Assembly (NCBI GenBank): GCA_016200895.1
Contig: JACQDX010000042.1
Location: 1-47,663 of the forward strand
From: Burkholderiales bacterium
GTDB taxonomy: Bacteria; Pseudomonadota; Gammaproteobacteria; Burkholderiales; Burkholderiaceae_D
Reading direction: 5' to 3'
DNA length: 47,663 bases
Below are positions 7,983-16,226 of this stretch, in pieces. Every line of letters starts with the position of its first letter. The stretch's first letter is position 1. The notes under the pieces were generated by a model. That model did not search any database. It worked only from the letters and a program-made list of their open reading frames with translations, and was not told the origin of the DNA. Position numbers and translations under genes: made by a program.

Positions 7983-8075
7983 AAAGGCCCAAAAAGCATT
8001 TCCGCTTTTTGAGCCTTCAACTTACACCCGCTAAAACATCACACCGTCTGCGGCCTGTTTTTATGAAAAGTCACC
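7983..8075. repeat. Direct repeat copy A (rlhA 3' end and terminator)
   Basis: This is the likely parent copy of the repeat at 7399-7492. It includes the rlhA stop codon at 8039-8041, the last 11 or so codons and the following terminator hairpin. Confidence 0.6.
7984..8017 (-). terminator. rlhA terminator
   Basis: On the minus strand AAGGCTCAAAAAGC pairs with GCTTTTTGGGCCTT around a short loop, then TTTCTTG follows. It lies 22 bp after the rlhA stop. Confidence 0.6.
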
Positions 8076-10012
8076 GTGCTGTATTGCACTGATGATGGCG
8101 GTGCTGCCTGCAAAATGTGCTTCTTCATGGCGCCTATGATGTGCATCTCACATGGCTTGCAGTCGAATTTCAAGGTGTATTTTTCTTCACCTGTGACCAG
8201 GGTCATGGGTTCGGCCTTGACCTGGCCTTGCACGCCTTGCACACCCTTGGCCTGTTTGGGGCAGAGGTTGAAGGAGAAACGCAGGCAATGCTTGGTGATC
8301 ATCAGCGATACTTCGCCCGGTTCTTCATGCGACTCGTAGGCGGCGGCGATCAGTTGTACGGCGTGTTTTTCATAAAAGCTGCGGGCCTTGTGGTTATAGA
8401 CATTGGCGAGATAGCTCAATGTCGTTTCCGGGTAGGCCACTGGCGGCTCGACTGCTGGTGTACGTTCAGGGCGCTGCCATGCGGCCAGGCGTGCGGCTTC
8501 ATGCGCAGCAACAGCGTCGCGGCGCAGAGCGTTGATGACGGAGGATGGTACGAACCAGGACTGTTGCAAATCGAGGTTGACTTGAGCAGCTTCAAACATG
8601 GTGTTGCCAAGTTTGGCGAGATTGTCGCGCAGGCCCGCTTCTGCCTTGTCGCGGTTTTGAGCTGCTTCCAGTGCGAGTTGGGTGCTGACTTCAGATGTCA
8701 CGCCGTCTTCATCGGTAATCTTCAGCAACAAGCCGTCAGCCTGTTCTGTCAAAGTCAGATAGACAGGAACGCGGCGCTCGGCGGATTTCTTGGTCAACGC
8801 ATGTTCCCAGCGGTGGTCGCGGTTGCGGTTGATCAGGGTACCAACTTTTAATCCAGTCAGCTCGGCCATTTTTTCATTCGGGAAGACGCGCCAGATTTCA
8901 CCGTTTTCTGATGCGCCTACGCGCTCTACCGTGTTGGCTTGTATGCCTGCGACTTCACGTTTGACCATGTAGTTGAGGCCATCGCCATTGGACATGGGTT
9001 CATTGGCTTCGATCTCAAAGAAGTTGGCAGCCAGACGGGTGACATATCCAAGGTGCAAGCCTACATATTTGGGGGAATCGAATGCGCCTATGTCTTCAAG
9101 GCGGCCATTGGCAAAATAATCGGTGTGACCACGGTGGAAGTTCTTGTCCACATTGGGGCTGAATGACACCTGGCTATGGCCGCTGGAAGCGCGGCTGAAT
9201 TCTGGCCTGCGCTCAAGGATTTCATCAAGCAGCAAACGGTAATGGGCGGTGATGTTCTTGACATAGCCCATGTCCTTGTAGCGGCCTTCTATCTTCAATG
9301 ACTGTACGCCCGCATCGAGCAGGGCTTCGAGATTGCGGCTCTGGTCATTGTCTTTCATCGACAGCAGATGTTTTTCATAGGCGACTACCCTGCCCTCGCC
9401 ATCGCTCAGGGTATAAGGCAGGCGGCAGGCTTGTGAGCAATCGCCACGGTTGGCACTTCGGCCATTGTCGGCATGCGAGATATAGCATTGACCAGAGAAG
9501 GCCACGCATAGTGCACCGTGGACAAAGTATTCAAGCGGCGTGGCAACTTGTGCCTTGATGGCCTGTATCTGTTTGATCGTCAGTTCACGCGCCAGTACCA
9601 ATTGCGAGAAACCGACATCGCCAAGGAACTTGGCTTTTTCCACACCACGGATATCGCACTGTGTGCTGGCATGCAGCTGGATAGGCGGGATATCAAGTTC
9701 GAGTATGCCCATGTCTTGCACGATGAGGGCATCGACACCTGACTCGTACAACTGACGTATCTGCTTCCTTGCCGGTTCCAGTTCTGAATCATGCAGGATG
9801 GTGTTCATTGTCACGAAGATGCGTGCATGATAGCGGTGGGCAAATTCAACCAGGCTTGCTATCTCGCTGATTTCATTGCTGGCGTTATGACGCGCACCAA
9901 AAGACGGGCCACCGATATACACGGCATCAGCACCATGCAAGATCGCTTCACGGCCGATGTCTACAGTTTTGGCGGGCGATAAAAGTTCGGTCTGGTTGGC
10001 AAGCAAGCTCAT
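8039..10012 (-). CDS. rlhA: U32 family protein, 23S rRNA C2501 hydroxylase RlhA-type
   Basis: 657 residues, the length of E. coli RlhA (formerly YdcP) and much longer than the U32 relatives TrhP (YegQ) or YhbU. The N-terminus has the U32 pattern LLSPAKTVDIGREAILHGAD. The peptidase-U32 signature follows: EYFVHGALCVAFSGQCYISH, then SANRGDCSQACRLPY. A DUF3656-like domain lies in the middle. The C-terminus has paired cysteines (CLRFSFNLCPKQ and FDCKPCEMHIIG) that probably hold an iron-sulfur cluster. RlhA hydroxylates a cytidine in 23S rRNA near the peptidyl transferase centre. The gene is divergent from dacB and ends in a terminator. The choice over other U32 members rests on length and domain order. 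Confidence 0.8.
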   Translation of the reverse strand: MSLLANQTELLSPAKTVDIGREAILHGADAVYIGGPSFGARHNASNEISEIASLVEFAHRYHARIFVTMNTILHDSELEPARKQIRQLYESGVDALIVQDMGILELDIPPIQLHASTQCDIRGVEKAKFLGDVGFSQLVLARELTIKQIQAIKAQVATPLEYFVHGALCVAFSGQCYISHADNGRSANRGDCSQACRLPYTLSDGEGRVVAYEKHLLSMKDNDQSRNLEALLDAGVQSLKIEGRYKDMGYVKNITAHYRLLLDEILERRPEFSRASSGHSQVSFSPNVDKNFHRGHTDYFANGRLEDIGAFDSPKYVGLHLGYVTRLAANFFEIEANEPMSNGDGLNYMVKREVAGIQANTVERVGASENGEIWRVFPNEKMAELTGLKVGTLINRNRDHRWEHALTKKSAERRVPVYLTLTEQADGLLLKITDEDGVTSEVSTQLALEAAQNRDKAEAGLRDNLAKLGNTMFEAAQVNLDLQQSWFVPSSVINALRRDAVAAHEAARLAAWQRPERTPAVEPPVAYPETTLSYLANVYNHKARSFYEKHAVQLIAAAYESHEEPGEVSLMITKHCLRFSFNLCPKQAKGVQGVQGQVKAEPMTLVTGEEKYTLKFDCKPCEMHIIGAMKKHILQAAPPSSVQYSTVTFHKNRPQTV

Positions 10013-10090
10013 GATGATGGCCGGTGACAGGGAAAGGGCGAAATTATAAAGGAAATCAAGGGCTTATGTCGTATTTGCTGCTGTAACGCA

Positions 10091-10165
10091 GCATTAATTA
10101 AATGTTGATTAAGCAATATTTGCGCTGACAAAGCTGCTTTCTTGGGTTTCAATCAACATTAATGC
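10091..10165. repeat. Interrupted inverted repeat in the rlhA-dacB divergent promoter region
   Basis: AATGTTGATT at 10101-10110 is the exact inverse of AATCAACATT at 10151-10160, with a 40-bp spacer. The outer parts GCATTAA and TTAATGC extend it if a short internal insertion is allowed. It sits between the divergent starts at 10012 and 10319. It could be two half-sites of a regulator; none is identified. Confidence 0.35.
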
Positions 10166-10318
10166 CTGGTTTTTGTCTTTTTGCAGTGTAGATCAAGGTG
10201 GGCAAATAACCAGAAGATATGCGGCGCAGACAAAATTTCATTGCGCAAAAAGAACGCTTTCCTGTTTCCCTTTCTTGCCTGCTCTACAATGTTGTCTGCC
10301 ACGATCAAATCTGAACTT

Positions 10319-11824
10319 ATGCGCCTATCTCCTGCCAGTCTGTTATTCGCTTTACCCCTGCTCCCTGCTTTTGCTTTCGCACAAGCCACACTGCCCCCTA
10401 ACGTAGAAGCGGCATTCAACAGGACCAATGTGCCTGTCCAGGCATTCAGCGCGATTGTCATGCCTGCCAGTGGTGGCCAGGCAGTGCTGATGCAGGCGGC
10501 AGACCGGCCCATGAACCCGGCATCTGCCATGAAGCTGGTAACCACCATCGTGGGTCTGGAAGAACTGGGGCCGACCTTTCGCTGGAAGACGCAGATACTG
10601 GCAGACAAGAGCAACAAGAAAGATAGTTACACTGGCAACCTGTATCTACGCGGCGGTGGCGAGCCTAACCTGACGATAGAAAAACTGGGCGGCATGTTGC
10701 GCAATTTGCGCCAACAAGGTTTGCGCCGCCTGCGTGGCGACATCATTCTTGACCGCAGTTATTTCCAGCCAGAGCGGCCAGATATAGGTGCAGCGCAATT
10801 CGATGAATTCCCGGATGCTTATTACAATGTGATACCGGATGCGCTGCTGGTGAACAGCAATCTCAGCAGCATCGCCCTTGAATCGACAACGGACAAGATA
10901 GAGGCGCGCCTGAACACCCCGCTGGACAAGGTAAAACTCGTCAATCACCTGCACTTCAATGAACTGCCTTGCTCTGCCTGGGAGGCAGAATGGCAACCGC
11001 CTGTGATCGAGACCGTCAACAATATGGCGGATGATCCCGAGACAGATAACCCCAATGCACCTGCCAGCAAAAGGCCTGTACGCCAGACGACAAAAGCCGG
11101 ACTGGAGATTACGCTCAGTGGCGGCTTCCCCAAGCGTTGCAAGATCACGAACAATCTCAATATCCTGGACCGTAACCAGTACCTGGCACACCTGATACGC
11201 GCGCTATGGCAAGAGATGGGCGGCACCTGGCAAGGTGAGGTGCGCGATGGTAAAACACCAGCCTCGGCCACGGTATTGGTTGAGCGTCAGTCTGAACCAT
11301 TGGCCGATATCCTGCGCATCATCAACAAGCAGTCTGACAATGTCATGGCGCGTATGCTGTACCTGACTTTGGGCGCAGAGTCTGCCAACAAACAGGGCAT
11401 GACTAACCTGCAGGCAGCAGATGCACGCATCCGGCAATGGTTGTTCAAACAGGGTATCAATGATGCAGGGCTGGTGCTGGAAAATGGTTCTGGCCTGTCG
11501 CGCATGGAGCGTGTCAGCCCGCAGCAAATGGCTGGACTATTGCAAGCCGCAGCGCGCAGTAACTGGTATGCAGAATTTGCCAGCAGCCTGCCGGTCGCAT
11601 CCATGGATGGCACCATGCGCCGCCGCCTGAAAGGTGGCCCGGCAGAATTGCGGGCCCGCATCAAGACCGGCACCTTGAAAGATGTGGTGGCGGTTGCAGG
11701 TTATGTACGGGACATCAATGACCAGCAATGGATAGTGGTAGCGATGATCAATCATGACGAGGCTGTCAAGGCCAAAGCTGCACTCGATGAGTTGATCACC
11801 TGGGTAGCCGCAGGTCGTCCTTAA
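10319..11824 (+). CDS. dacB: D-alanyl-D-alanine carboxypeptidase/endopeptidase (PBP4, DacB)
   Basis: 501 residues. The ATG at 10319 begins a signal peptide (MRLSPASLLFALPLLPAFAF, cleavage after AFAQA). An in-frame ATG at 10289 is the alternative. The three catalytic motifs of peptidase family S13 are present: SAMK at residues 69-72 (nucleophile serine and lysine), SDN in NKQSDNVMARM, and KTG in RIKTGTLKDV. The inserted domain between SxxK and SxN is of normal size. The enzyme trims and cleaves peptidoglycan cross-links in the periplasm. It is a single gene, convergent with a lipoprotein gene 12 bp away. Confidence 0.92.
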   Translation: MRLSPASLLFALPLLPAFAFAQATLPPNVEAAFNRTNVPVQAFSAIVMPASGGQAVLMQAADRPMNPASAMKLVTTIVGLEELGPTFRWKTQILADKSNKKDSYTGNLYLRGGGEPNLTIEKLGGMLRNLRQQGLRRLRGDIILDRSYFQPERPDIGAAQFDEFPDAYYNVIPDALLVNSNLSSIALESTTDKIEARLNTPLDKVKLVNHLHFNELPCSAWEAEWQPPVIETVNNMADDPETDNPNAPASKRPVRQTTKAGLEITLSGGFPKRCKITNNLNILDRNQYLAHLIRALWQEMGGTWQGEVRDGKTPASATVLVERQSEPLADILRIINKQSDNVMARMLYLTLGAESANKQGMTNLQAADARIRQWLFKQGINDAGLVLENGSGLSRMERVSPQQMAGLLQAAARSNWYAEFASSLPVASMDGTMRRRLKGGPAELRARIKTGTLKDVVAVAGYVRDINDQQWIVVAMINHDEAVKAKAALDELITWVAAGRP

Positions 11825-11836
11825 GATTTAGTCAGC

Positions 11837-12766
11837 TTATTTGGCTTTGACTGGTTTGTCATTCACCACGACATACTTTTGCGTGTCGGCGTCAAACACC
11901 AGCTTCTTCTTGCCCTTTTGTGCGGTGATGACAAAGTCATAGCTATTGGTGCGTTCACCCGCGCTATCTGTCATGCGGCTGACCTGGCGATAACCGTAAG
12001 TCTTGCCTGCAAATTCGACCAATAACGGGCCAGGTGCGGCGATGCCGGGAGCCAGTTCCCACCTTGCCAGGTAGTCATAGCAATGCGGTGGATCTTGTTC
12101 ATTTTCATGCAGGTGCAGGCGCGGATGCTTGCCTTTGCCTGGGCGCATCATGATTTCGCATTCCGGGCCGCTCTCAACATGCTTGACCAGGTCCACATCT
12201 TTATCTTTGTCAAACAATGGGCTGATCTTGTCTGCTTCTATGCGCAATAAGCGCAACCAGACATGTACTTCGTTTTTTTCTACATGGCTATGTTCTATGG
12301 CCATGGCAAAGTCACCGGGAAATAATTCCACCATGCTGGTCTTGCTGATGCGCCCATTGGCGGCCAGCCATTCAACCACATCCTGACGGTTAGTCAGCGA
12401 CCATGCTTCGCTACGGCGCTTGAACCAGTAAGCGGCAATCAGATTAGGCAAACCCGATGCCAACGATTCACCCTTGACCAGCAAGACCGCAGTATCTGCA
12501 TCGAGTTTTTGTACATGCAGGGCATGCATGCGCAGCGCGAGCCCGTTCTCGGCTGTGACAGAGGCTGGCAACTCCGCCTTTAACTGTGGTGCCCTGATGA
12601 TGTCCTTGTCGTCATTGATATCCCAGCCCTTGAACACCAGACGCATGAGATCACGCTGCTCCAGCGTTTGCACTGACTCGTTGCGGGCGCAAGCCACCAG
12701 CATGCACAGGCAAAGCATGAGTGCTGTGTAAGCTGGAATGTGGATCAAACGCCGGGTAAATTGCAC
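11837..12766 (-). CDS. Hypothetical lipoprotein
   Basis: 309 residues. The start appears to be GTG at 12766. It begins with a basic N-terminus, a hydrophobic stretch and a lipobox-like LVAC around residue 26, so it is probably lipid-anchored. The mature protein has no motif I recognise. It contains a histidine- and acid-rich patch (HPRLHLHENEQDPPHCYDY) and a lysine-rich C-terminus. No ribosome site is evident; an ATG at 12718 would truncate the signal. The gene is convergent with dacB. Confidence 0.6.
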   Translation of the reverse strand: MQFTRRLIHIPAYTALMLCLCMLVACARNESVQTLEQRDLMRLVFKGWDINDDKDIIRAPQLKAELPASVTAENGLALRMHALHVQKLDADTAVLLVKGESLASGLPNLIAAYWFKRRSEAWSLTNRQDVVEWLAANGRISKTSMVELFPGDFAMAIEHSHVEKNEVHVWLRLLRIEADKISPLFDKDKDVDLVKHVESGPECEIMMRPGKGKHPRLHLHENEQDPPHCYDYLARWELAPGIAAPGPLLVEFAGKTYGYRQVSRMTDSAGERTNSYDFVITAQKGKKKLVFDADTQKYVVVNDKPVKAK

Positions 12767-12871
12767 TGGAGAAATTCTTCTGGATGGGCAATCTAGATTT
12801 TAACTGAAAGCTGCGGGGTGGCGGTTGTTTGGCGGGTGAGGAATGTTTTTGATGAGGGACTTGTCAGAATT

Positions 12872-12890
12872 CACAAAGCGTAGCTTTGTG
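12872..12890. repeat. Small perfect hairpin
   Basis: CACAAAGC and GCTTTGTG are separated by GTA in the 186-bp gap between the TPR gene and the lipoprotein gene. There is no T-tract; it may cause pausing after the TPR gene. Confidence 0.35.
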
Positions 12891-12952
12891 CCACAAATCT
12901 TCCCTTGAGGAGGAAGAAGTCTCCGTCCTCAGGCTCTATTTACAAAAGCGCT

Positions 12953-14377
12953 CTATTCACCATTCTTAAACCGCCTAACAGCCCCATCACGCTTCGCAAT
13001 CAGCTTGTCACCCTTGGCCTGCATGCCCAGCGCAAAATAAGACTGCGCCAGGACTTCTAGCGTGTAGATGTCCCACTCATTACCATTGGCCATGCTCTTT
13101 TCCAGCAAGGCGATGGCTTGTTTATGGTTGTTCTTTTTGGCATATAGCAGGGCCAGTTCATTCACCAGCAATTGATAGGGCTGGCTGGTCAGGCCGCGTT
13201 CAAACCAGATACGGGCACCTTCCTGGTCTTCACGGTAAATGGCGATGCCCTGGTAATAGCAGAGGCGTGATTTCAATTCGTCCACCAGTATCTCATCGCC
13301 AGTGGTCTTTCTGATGTTGCCGATGAAAGTCTCCATCTCAGAAAAAGAACCGCCCCATTGAGGCAGCAATTTGCTCAGATAAGCATACGCTGGCGAATAC
13401 AATTTGGGGTCATATTGCAGGGCATACTTCAGCAAGGCATCGTCACCTTCCTTGATGCCAAGTGCCCTGTTATTAACTATCAATTCACCTACGCAGAGAG
13501 CGCAAGACTTGATTTTTTCATTGGCTTTGGTGAGGTCCACCCTTGCCACGCTGGATAATTTATGGAAATCAGCAAACTGCTTTTTACTGGTCTCGGCAGC
13601 CAGTTTATCGCCACGTGCATCCCATGCCTGCTGCTGCAAGAACATGCCGCGTGCCAGATAAGCATAGCCCTGCATACTGGATTTTACCCAGGCGTCAAAC
13701 TGCTTTTGAAAGTCTTTGTCCAGTCGTGACAAAGTGCCAAAACGCTTATACAGGGTATTTGATTTCAGCCTGCCAGCCTTGTTTTGTGCAAAAGCGCTAT
13801 CCAGTGCAATATCGAGTTTTTTGAATTCGCCGCGCCATAACATGCCAACCAGGATGTTTTGTTCATGTTCTTCATCGGCATAATTACTACCCAGTTTTTG
13901 CAGCTCAGGATTTTCTGTTGATCGCTTCATCCACACAGCCTGATGCAATTCGGTATTGCCAGCATCGCGGAAAGACTGGTGCCAGATTTCTTGATAGCCT
14001 TCTTGCGCCATGCTGTTTTTGCGGGCGATATACCATTCTGCCGTCATGCCCCAGTAAGAATAGAATCTCTCCATATCCTTGGGGAAGGGATGGAAGTAGG
14101 CTTTATAGCTGAGTATGTCCTTGTCATTTTTTTGCCCCACGACCTTATAGGGCATGAAACGGCTTTCCACCATTTTTTGCAGCAACTGTGTCAGTGCAGG
14201 ATCTGGCAGCCAGGCACTTTCCTTCACTTTTTCATTAACAACATCCTGCGCCACGGGTTTGATTTGTGCATGGACGTGCATGGTGGTGGAGCCCAATGCC
14301 ATCGCACAGGCCAAGCTGAGTTTGCGCAAAATTGAACATTCTTTTAATCGGGGTTTGCCAGGCAATTGCTGAGTCAT
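12953..14377 (-). CDS. TPR-repeat exported protein
   Basis: About 474 residues from the ATG at 14377. A long, basic signal region ends in ALGSTTMHVHAQ, so export to the periplasm is likely. The C-terminal 150 residues carry tetratricopeptide-like repeats such as ARIWFERGLTSQPYQLLVNELALL and QAIALLEKSMANGN, followed by IYTLEVLAQSYFALGMQAKGD. A CALCV cysteine pair lies mid-protein. I recognise no enzymatic motif. It may be a scaffold, but partners are unknown. It is divergent from the glycine riboswitch transcript. The frame runs upstream to 14497, but the added residues look non-coding. Confidence 0.65.
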   Translation of the reverse strand: MTQQLPGKPRLKECSILRKLSLACAMALGSTTMHVHAQIKPVAQDVVNEKVKESAWLPDPALTQLLQKMVESRFMPYKVVGQKNDKDILSYKAYFHPFPKDMERFYSYWGMTAEWYIARKNSMAQEGYQEIWHQSFRDAGNTELHQAVWMKRSTENPELQKLGSNYADEEHEQNILVGMLWRGEFKKLDIALDSAFAQNKAGRLKSNTLYKRFGTLSRLDKDFQKQFDAWVKSSMQGYAYLARGMFLQQQAWDARGDKLAAETSKKQFADFHKLSSVARVDLTKANEKIKSCALCVGELIVNNRALGIKEGDDALLKYALQYDPKLYSPAYAYLSKLLPQWGGSFSEMETFIGNIRKTTGDEILVDELKSRLCYYQGIAIYREDQEGARIWFERGLTSQPYQLLVNELALLYAKKNNHKQAIALLEKSMANGNEWDIYTLEVLAQSYFALGMQAKGDKLIAKRDGAVRRFKNGE

Positions 14378-14514
14378 AGATGGTGAGTTTGATTGGGATA
14401 TGCTGCAATCATAGCTGGATAAGTTTATAAAAGCCAAACGTGTGTGCTCATATAGGATACAAATCACAGATTCAATGAAAACAAAAAAATAAACCATTTG
14501 ACATCAAAAATGAT

Positions 14515-14543
14515 TTGCAAATGAGTAATGTGTGCACTATGCT
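14515..14543 (+). promoter_or_regulatory. Candidate promoter of the glycine riboswitch transcript
   Basis: TTGCAA (14515-14520) and TATGCT (14538-14543) are separated by exactly 17 bp. This would start transcription near 14550, about 40 bases before aptamer 1. A perfect 8-bp dyad (TATGCTCA 14538-14545, TGAGCATA 14569-14576) overlaps the -10 box. A better -35 box, TTGACA at 14498, lacks a matching -10. Confidence 0.4.
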
Positions 14544-14586
14544 CATTTCTACAACTTGTACAACAGGTTGAGCATATTACGAAAAA

Positions 14587-14680
14587 AATGATATCGGGAG
14601 AGACTGTCAAATAGCAATCTGGACAGCGCCGAAGGAGCAACCGCCCCGGAAACTCTCAGGTAAAAAGGACCGTTATCATT
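14587..14680 (+). ncRNA. Glycine riboswitch, aptamer 1
   Basis: This has the full glycine-aptamer signature. P1 is AATGATATCGG/CCGTTATCATT (one mismatch). GGAGAG pairs with CTCTC, and a P2 stem uses TGTC/GACA. The conserved GCGCCGAAGGAGCAA is followed by AAACTCTCAGGTAAAAAGGA. These elements bind glycine in RNAs normally located ahead of gcvT or glycine transporters. No gcv gene follows here. Confidence 0.9.
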
Positions 14681-14885
14681 GGAACTCATTTCATAAATAA
14701 TGATGAGATGCGTTTGATTCATAAGGCTGTCAGCCTTATGAATCAAACCCTTCGGGAACTGACGATTTGGGCGCATTGCTGTGTTGTGTTGCTTGCCAAG
14801 ACATAAGCCTTGGTTGCACACCACGCCTTGCACTGTATCTCAAATCGCCTTGTTCGCACTCACCCTTATTCATGAAATGAGTTCC
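14681..14885 (+). other. Structured insert between the two riboswitch aptamers
   Basis: These 205 bases start exactly after aptamer 1 P1 and end where aptamer 2 begins. The ends are a perfect 14-bp inverted repeat (GGAACTCATTTCAT 14681-14694, ATGAAATGAGTTCC 14872-14885). The repeat continues, after one mismatch, as AATAA/TTATT and then TGAG/CTCA and TGCG/CGCA. Inside lie a 16-17-bp hairpin (14712-14748, 3-nt loop) and a second arm. The second arm is closed by CGATTTG/CAAATCG (14763-14769, 14841-14847) and contains GTGTTGC/GCACAC and CCAAG/CTTGG. Normal tandem glycine riboswitches have a linker of roughly a dozen nucleotides. It is either an RNA domain or a small palindromic insertion. Confidence 0.7.
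14712..14748. repeat. 17-bp perfect hairpin within the riboswitch linker
   Basis: The left arm is 14712-14728, the loop GTC is 14729-14731 and the right arm is 14732-14748. All 17 pairs are Watson-Crick. No T-tract follows, so it is not a standard terminator. Confidence 0.75.
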
Positions 14886-14995
14886 GCCAACTCTGAAGAG
14901 TTGCTGGATTGCGTCACCCAGCACACCGAAGGAGCAAGCATTGCGACCTTACCAGCGGGCGCAGGCGAAATCTCTCAGGTCCAGGACAGAGGGGG
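14886..14995 (+). ncRNA. Glycine riboswitch, aptamer 2
   Basis: P1 is CTCTG (14891-14895) with CAGAG (14987-14991). P2 is GCTGG/CCAGC. The conserved core CACCGAAGGAGCAAGC is followed by a variable P3 arm and GAAATCTCTCAGGTCCAGGA. All conserved blocks of the second aptamer of tandem glycine riboswitches are present. The first open frame after it begins at 15051, and the first convincing gene at 15435. I see no clear terminator or anti-Shine-Dalgarno switch, so the mode of control is open. Confidence 0.88.
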
Positions 14996-15050
14996 TATCC
15001 GTTGCGTAACTGCGCACGGACATCCCTTTGACGTCTGGAGCCTGCGTACC

Positions 15051-15257
15051 ATGAAATTCATTCATTTGAACGGCGACACTGTCACCGCGATGGCGGCCGC
15101 CTGCGCGCTGACCATGCACGAAACCAAGCATGAAACCGGGTGCGAGGCCAAGTACGAAACCAGGCACGACAGCGGCTACAAAGACGACCTCAACATAAAG
15201 ACATCTCTTTTGCCAGCAGACTACACGCGATCGCAGTGCAGTTGCGCTCATTGTTGA
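15051..15257 (+). CDS. Possible small ORF after the riboswitch
   Basis: A 68-codon frame from the ATG at 15051, with GGAG about 12 bases upstream. After MKFIHLNGDTVTAMAAACAL it becomes a charged, repetitive HETKHETGCEAKYETRHD stretch and ends CSCAHC. It is the first start codon in a plausible context after aptamer 2. The composition is odd and I recognise no homolog, so this may be untranslated leader. Confidence 0.25.
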   Translation: MKFIHLNGDTVTAMAAACALTMHETKHETGCEAKYETRHDSGYKDDLNIKTSLLPADYTRSQCSCAHC

Positions 15258-15279
15258 CGCTACTAGCGCCATACGGCTT

Positions 15280-15335
15280 TTATAGAGCCCAGTGATGTAG
15301 CTCTATAAGCTGATTCCCTATTCCCGCTCACGCGG
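15280..15335 (+). repeat. Two hairpins in the riboswitch leader
   Basis: TTATAGAGC (15280-15288) pairs with GCTCTATAA (15300-15308). CCCGC and GCGGG pair at about 15323-15336. Neither is followed by a T-tract. They lie between the riboswitch and the gene at 15435 and could be part of an expression platform. Confidence 0.4.
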
Positions 15336-15434
15336 GTAAAGATGTCCGGCATGTGAACCATGTCATGTTTCAAGCTGCCCAGCCCGCTTGGACAGGTGGG
15401 CTATTGTCTGAAATTAACCAAGGAGCAAACCATC

Positions 15435-16184
15435 ATGCATTTGTACTCCGTTTCAAGATTCAAAAAAATCACCCTGGCCGCTTTGATACTCAGCATCAGT
15501 TGTGCTGTCGCCAGCCCTTCACTATTGGCACAAAATGTGGCCAGCGATATTGGCGGCACGACTGAACAGGCACGCCAGGTCAGCGCTGCTGCGCAACGTG
15601 ATTTTGCAGAATTTGTGCAGTTCAACGTACAGCGGCGTGGCGGCACCCTGCCATCTGAATTTCCGCTGGAAGTCAATGATGTGCAAGACCTCAAGGACGC
15701 CAAGATAGGCTATGGCTTTCCAGTCTATAGCGTGCCGCCGCAAGATGTCATGACTGGCCGTGGCGATTTGCGCAGTATGGCAAAAGCAACCGGCGAATGG
15801 CGCTTTGTCATCACCCTCAACGATAATCCTATAGGCCTGGCAACACTGCGGCAAAACAATGGACGCTGGGGTATCACATCCTACGGTGCGGCGGTATTGG
15901 CCAAGGACGTGGATGCGGCGATTGCAGTGCATGGCAACAGCACACGTTCCAACTTGCGTTTTATCCGCATCTATCAGGCCATGTCGGATTTTCTGGAAGT
16001 GGTCTCACCGACCGATGCACGTGCTCGCTTTGCACCCCTGCATTCAGCCCGCCAGACTTTGTTGCTGCAACAGCGTAGCGAAAAACTTGGCACGCAATCT
16101 GCCAACAATGGCTTGCTGGAGCAAGGCGACATCCTTGAACCTTTGCGTGTCAGCGTCAAACGCAATATCGACAGCTTCCGCTAA
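15435..16184 (+). CDS. Hypothetical exported protein downstream of the glycine riboswitch
   Basis: 249 residues from the ATG at 15435, which follows an AAGGAG ribosome site. A signal peptide with basic VSRFKKITLAALILSIS ends near SLLAQ. The mature protein has no motif I recognise. It contains YGFPVYSVPPQDVM and a segment GEWRFVITLNDNPIGLATLR that looks like beta strands. The next gene, a secreted papain-like protease, starts 42 bp later, so the two likely form one transcript. A role as propeptide-like inhibitor, chaperone or substrate of that protease is inference from adjacency only. Confidence 0.7.
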   Translation: MHLYSVSRFKKITLAALILSISCAVASPSLLAQNVASDIGGTTEQARQVSAAAQRDFAEFVQFNVQRRGGTLPSEFPLEVNDVQDLKDAKIGYGFPVYSVPPQDVMTGRGDLRSMAKATGEWRFVITLNDNPIGLATLRQNNGRWGITSYGAAVLAKDVDAAIAVHGNSTRSNLRFIRIYQAMSDFLEVVSPTDARARFAPLHSARQTLLLQQRSEKLGTQSANNGLLEQGDILEPLRVSVKRNIDSFR

Positions 16185-16226
16185 GCCAGAAACCATCTGA
16201 ATACGTACAATAAATACGGAGATATC

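Noticed and set aside
14498..14531. TTGACA at 14498 as -35 box of the riboswitch promoter
   Set aside because: No acceptable -10 box at 16-18 bp. TTGCAA-N17-TATGCT slightly downstream fits better.
14781..15257. A 158-codon plus-strand frame across the second half of the riboswitch region
   Set aside because: It runs through aptamer 2, whose conserved RNA blocks explain the sequence; the residues look random. Only the part after 15051 is kept as a weak candidate.
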